This document shows positions 63,168 to 64,000 of a DNA stretch of 64,000 nucleotides, piece after piece; within the stretch, counting starts at the first letter, position 1, and each line of letters begins with the position of its first letter. Under the pieces are notes generated by a model. The model did not search any database. It was not told the origin of the DNA and saw nothing but the letters and a program-made list of their open reading frames with translations. Source of the DNA: Lachnospiraceae bacterium (lineage in GTDB: Bacteria > Bacillota > Clostridia > Lachnospirales > Lachnospiraceae); NCBI GenBank assembly GCA_017624235.1, contig JAGANL010000002.1, forward strand, positions 1 to 64,000, given 5' to 3'. The translations under genes were made by a program, and so were the position numbers.

Positions 63168-63488
63168 CTACATTTTTTTGTAAGCATTTCTCCATTCAAC
63201 CATGGAATCAAGGATCGGCTTAAGGGTTTTACCTAAATCACTTAATGCATATTCTACGCGGGGAGGAACTTCAGGATATACAGTTCGTGTAATGATACCA
63301 TCTTCTTCCATTGATCTGAGACTGTCTGTAAGTACCTTTTGGCTGATGCCTTCTAAATCTTTCTTGAGCTCATTAAAACGCCAAGGCCGCTGTAAAAGAT
63401 TTCTGATAATGAGTAATTTCCATTTACTACCTATAAGAGCAACTGTTGTAGCTACAGGGCATTCTGGTAATTTTTCCCTGGTTAACAT
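63168..63488 (-). CDS. HxlR family transcriptional regulator
   Basis: The 106-aa protein is a MarR-like winged helix of the HxlR/YodB type: 'CPVATTVALIGSKWKLLIIR' with the conserved redox-type Cys near residue 10, 'RFNELKKDLEGISQKVLTDSLR' and 'RVEYALSDLGKTL'. HxlR proteins often sense quinones, diamide or aldehydes through that Cys. I chose the ATG at 63488, 9 nt after AAAGGAG. It diverges from an Fe-S/macrodomain gene pair across a palindrome-rich gap and probably controls it. Confidence 0.92.
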   Translation of the reverse strand: MLTREKLPECPVATTVALIGSKWKLLIIRNLLQRPWRFNELKKDLEGISQKVLTDSLRSMEEDGIITRTVYPEVPPRVEYALSDLGKTLKPILDSMVEWRNAYKKM

Positions 63489-63569
63489 TAGTATCATCTC
63501 CTTTTATTAGATTAAAATCTGTTGTTGCATCAAATTATAATGTAACATTCATGGAGTCGTCAATTAGTT

Positions 63570-63630
63570 ACAAAAAAGTAACCTGGGTTACTTTTTTGTG
63601 CCTAAGTAATAAAAAAGTGCGTACTTTTTT
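63570..63630. promoter_or_regulatory. Two palindromes in the HxlR divergent region
   Basis: ACAAAAAAGTAACC (63570-63583) and GGTTACTTTTTTGT (63586-63599) form a perfect 14-bp inverted repeat with a 2-nt centre. A second symmetric element, AAAAAAGT-GCGT-ACTTTTTT, lies at 63611-63630. Their position between divergent genes suits a dimeric HxlR regulator with two operators. The first could also fold as a hairpin in RNA. Confidence 0.75.
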
Positions 63631-63707
63631 TTTAAGGTTGGTTTTGCTATTCTAAAGATGCAACAGGGCATAAGCCCACAAAAATTTTTATCATAGGAGA
63701 TGTTAAG

Positions 63708-63884
63708 ATTAAAGAGAAAGGGTATTTTATAACAGAAAGGTGCATCTCCTGTGGTACCTGCAGGAAAAAGTGTCCACAGAGGTGTATAGAGGAAGGCTCG
63801 CCTTTCACAATCAGACAGAAATCTTGTCTTCATTGTGGAAACTGTTATGAAAACTGTCCGGTAAAAGCCATTGAAAGAAGATGA
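63708..63884 (+). CDS. Small di-[4Fe-4S] ferredoxin-like protein (unusual start or frameshift)
   Basis: The frame encodes 58 residues with two cluster motifs, 'CISCGTCRKKCPQRC' and 'CLHCGNCYENCP', as in bacterial ferredoxins. The frame has no ATG, GTG or TTG ahead of the first cluster. AGGAG lies 8 nt before an ATT codon at 63708, which I take as the start. The ATG at 63700 reads only ten codons in another frame before a stop, so a single-base frameshift near the start is the alternative. It diverges from HxlR and is followed at once by a macrodomain gene. Confidence 0.75.
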   Translation: MKEKGYFITERCISCGTCRKKCPQRCIEEGSPFTIRQKSCLHCGNCYENCPVKAIERR

Positions 63885-63888
63885 AGAA

Positions 63889-64000
63889 ATGAACCAGAAT
63901 GAAAAACGATTGTTTCTGATTAAAAGATTATTAAAAGAACAGCCAAGATACAACAAGATACAGATTCCTGTTGATATTGAAGAACAGAAAACTATGCTCC
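63889..64000 (+). CDS. Probable macrodomain protein-ADP-ribose hydrolase, N-terminus only (partial)
   Basis: The gene runs off the window; 37 codons are visible. They read 'MNQNEKRLFLIKRLLKEQPR' then 'YNKIQIPVDIEEQKTML'. This matches the N-terminal helix of bacterial protein-ADP-ribose hydrolases, which continue with 'LRSLMNVR..' before the macrodomain. The macrodomain itself is outside the window, so the call rests on the start only. The genes are 4 nt apart, suggesting an operon with the Fe-S protein. Confidence 0.55.
   Translation, partial: MNQNEKRLFLIKRLLKEQPRYNKIQIPVDIEEQKTML

Noticed and set aside
1..64000. CRISPR array, prophage or transposon
   Set aside because: No regularly spaced repeats, transposase, integrase or phage structural genes were seen in any frame.

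Overview
The window looks like chromosome of a low-to-mid GC, spore-forming, anaerobic Gram-positive bacterium, most likely a gut Lachnospiraceae (Clostridia). Support comes from the gene set: a complete Rnf complex, ATP-type PEP carboxykinase, cmk-ispH-S1 order, cotJABC, SpoIID and SleB homologues, a carboxyspermidine-type polyamine operon, T-box and BglG-type leaders, and strong GGAGG ribosome binding sites. The genus cannot be fixed by reading alone. Nothing marks a prophage, integrative element, IS or CRISPR array. This is mostly core genome plus small accessory genes.

Left part (1-20 kb). The window opens in the 3' end of a 23S rRNA gene, joined to unrelated AT-rich sequence, then cheV, a degenerate sirtuin-like gene and a large charged membrane protein. 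A structured RNA with its own promoter sits at about 4.25-4.5 kb. A polyamine operon follows (speA, speE, speB, carboxy(nor)spermidine dehydrogenase, nspC), then hisH-hisF, a thioesterase, a TetR/RpiR/flavoprotein cluster, cmk-ispH-S1 and cheR.

Middle (20-46 kb). rnfCDGEAB encodes ferredoxin:NAD+ oxidoreductase and is followed by a GH25 lysozyme-like gene. Next come an AP2/HNH-type protein (minus strand), a SleB-like hydrolase, thrC, a diguanylate cyclase, citrate synthase (minus), aminopeptidase P and pckA. A 6S RNA gene with its own promoter and terminator lies after pckA. SpoIID-like, YihY, greA and a T-box-controlled pheST follow, then cotJABC on the minus strand.

Right part (46-64 kb). 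ilvE (minus) diverges from a HAD phosphatase-ptsH-ptsI cluster preceded by a ribonucleic antiterminator (RAT)/terminator of the BglG/GlcT type. The HPr has Arg at the usual Ser46. Then come an AraC regulator, a MATE exporter, a CarD-like protein, an orphan OmpR-type regulator with Glu at the phosphoacceptor position, an aldose epimerase, an NSS transporter, a metal-efflux operon (ArsR, HMA protein, P1B ATPase), a MetH-reactivation-like protein and clpB. The window ends in a divergent HxlR cluster: a regulator facing a tiny di-[4Fe-4S] protein and the start of what looks like a macrodomain ADP-ribosylhydrolase.

Least explained items: the structured RNA before speA, the degenerate sirtuin, the atypical HPr and response regulator, the Cys-rich RnfE tail, and the HxlR/Fe-S/macrodomain edge cluster. 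All calls come from reading the sequence. No database or folding program was run.
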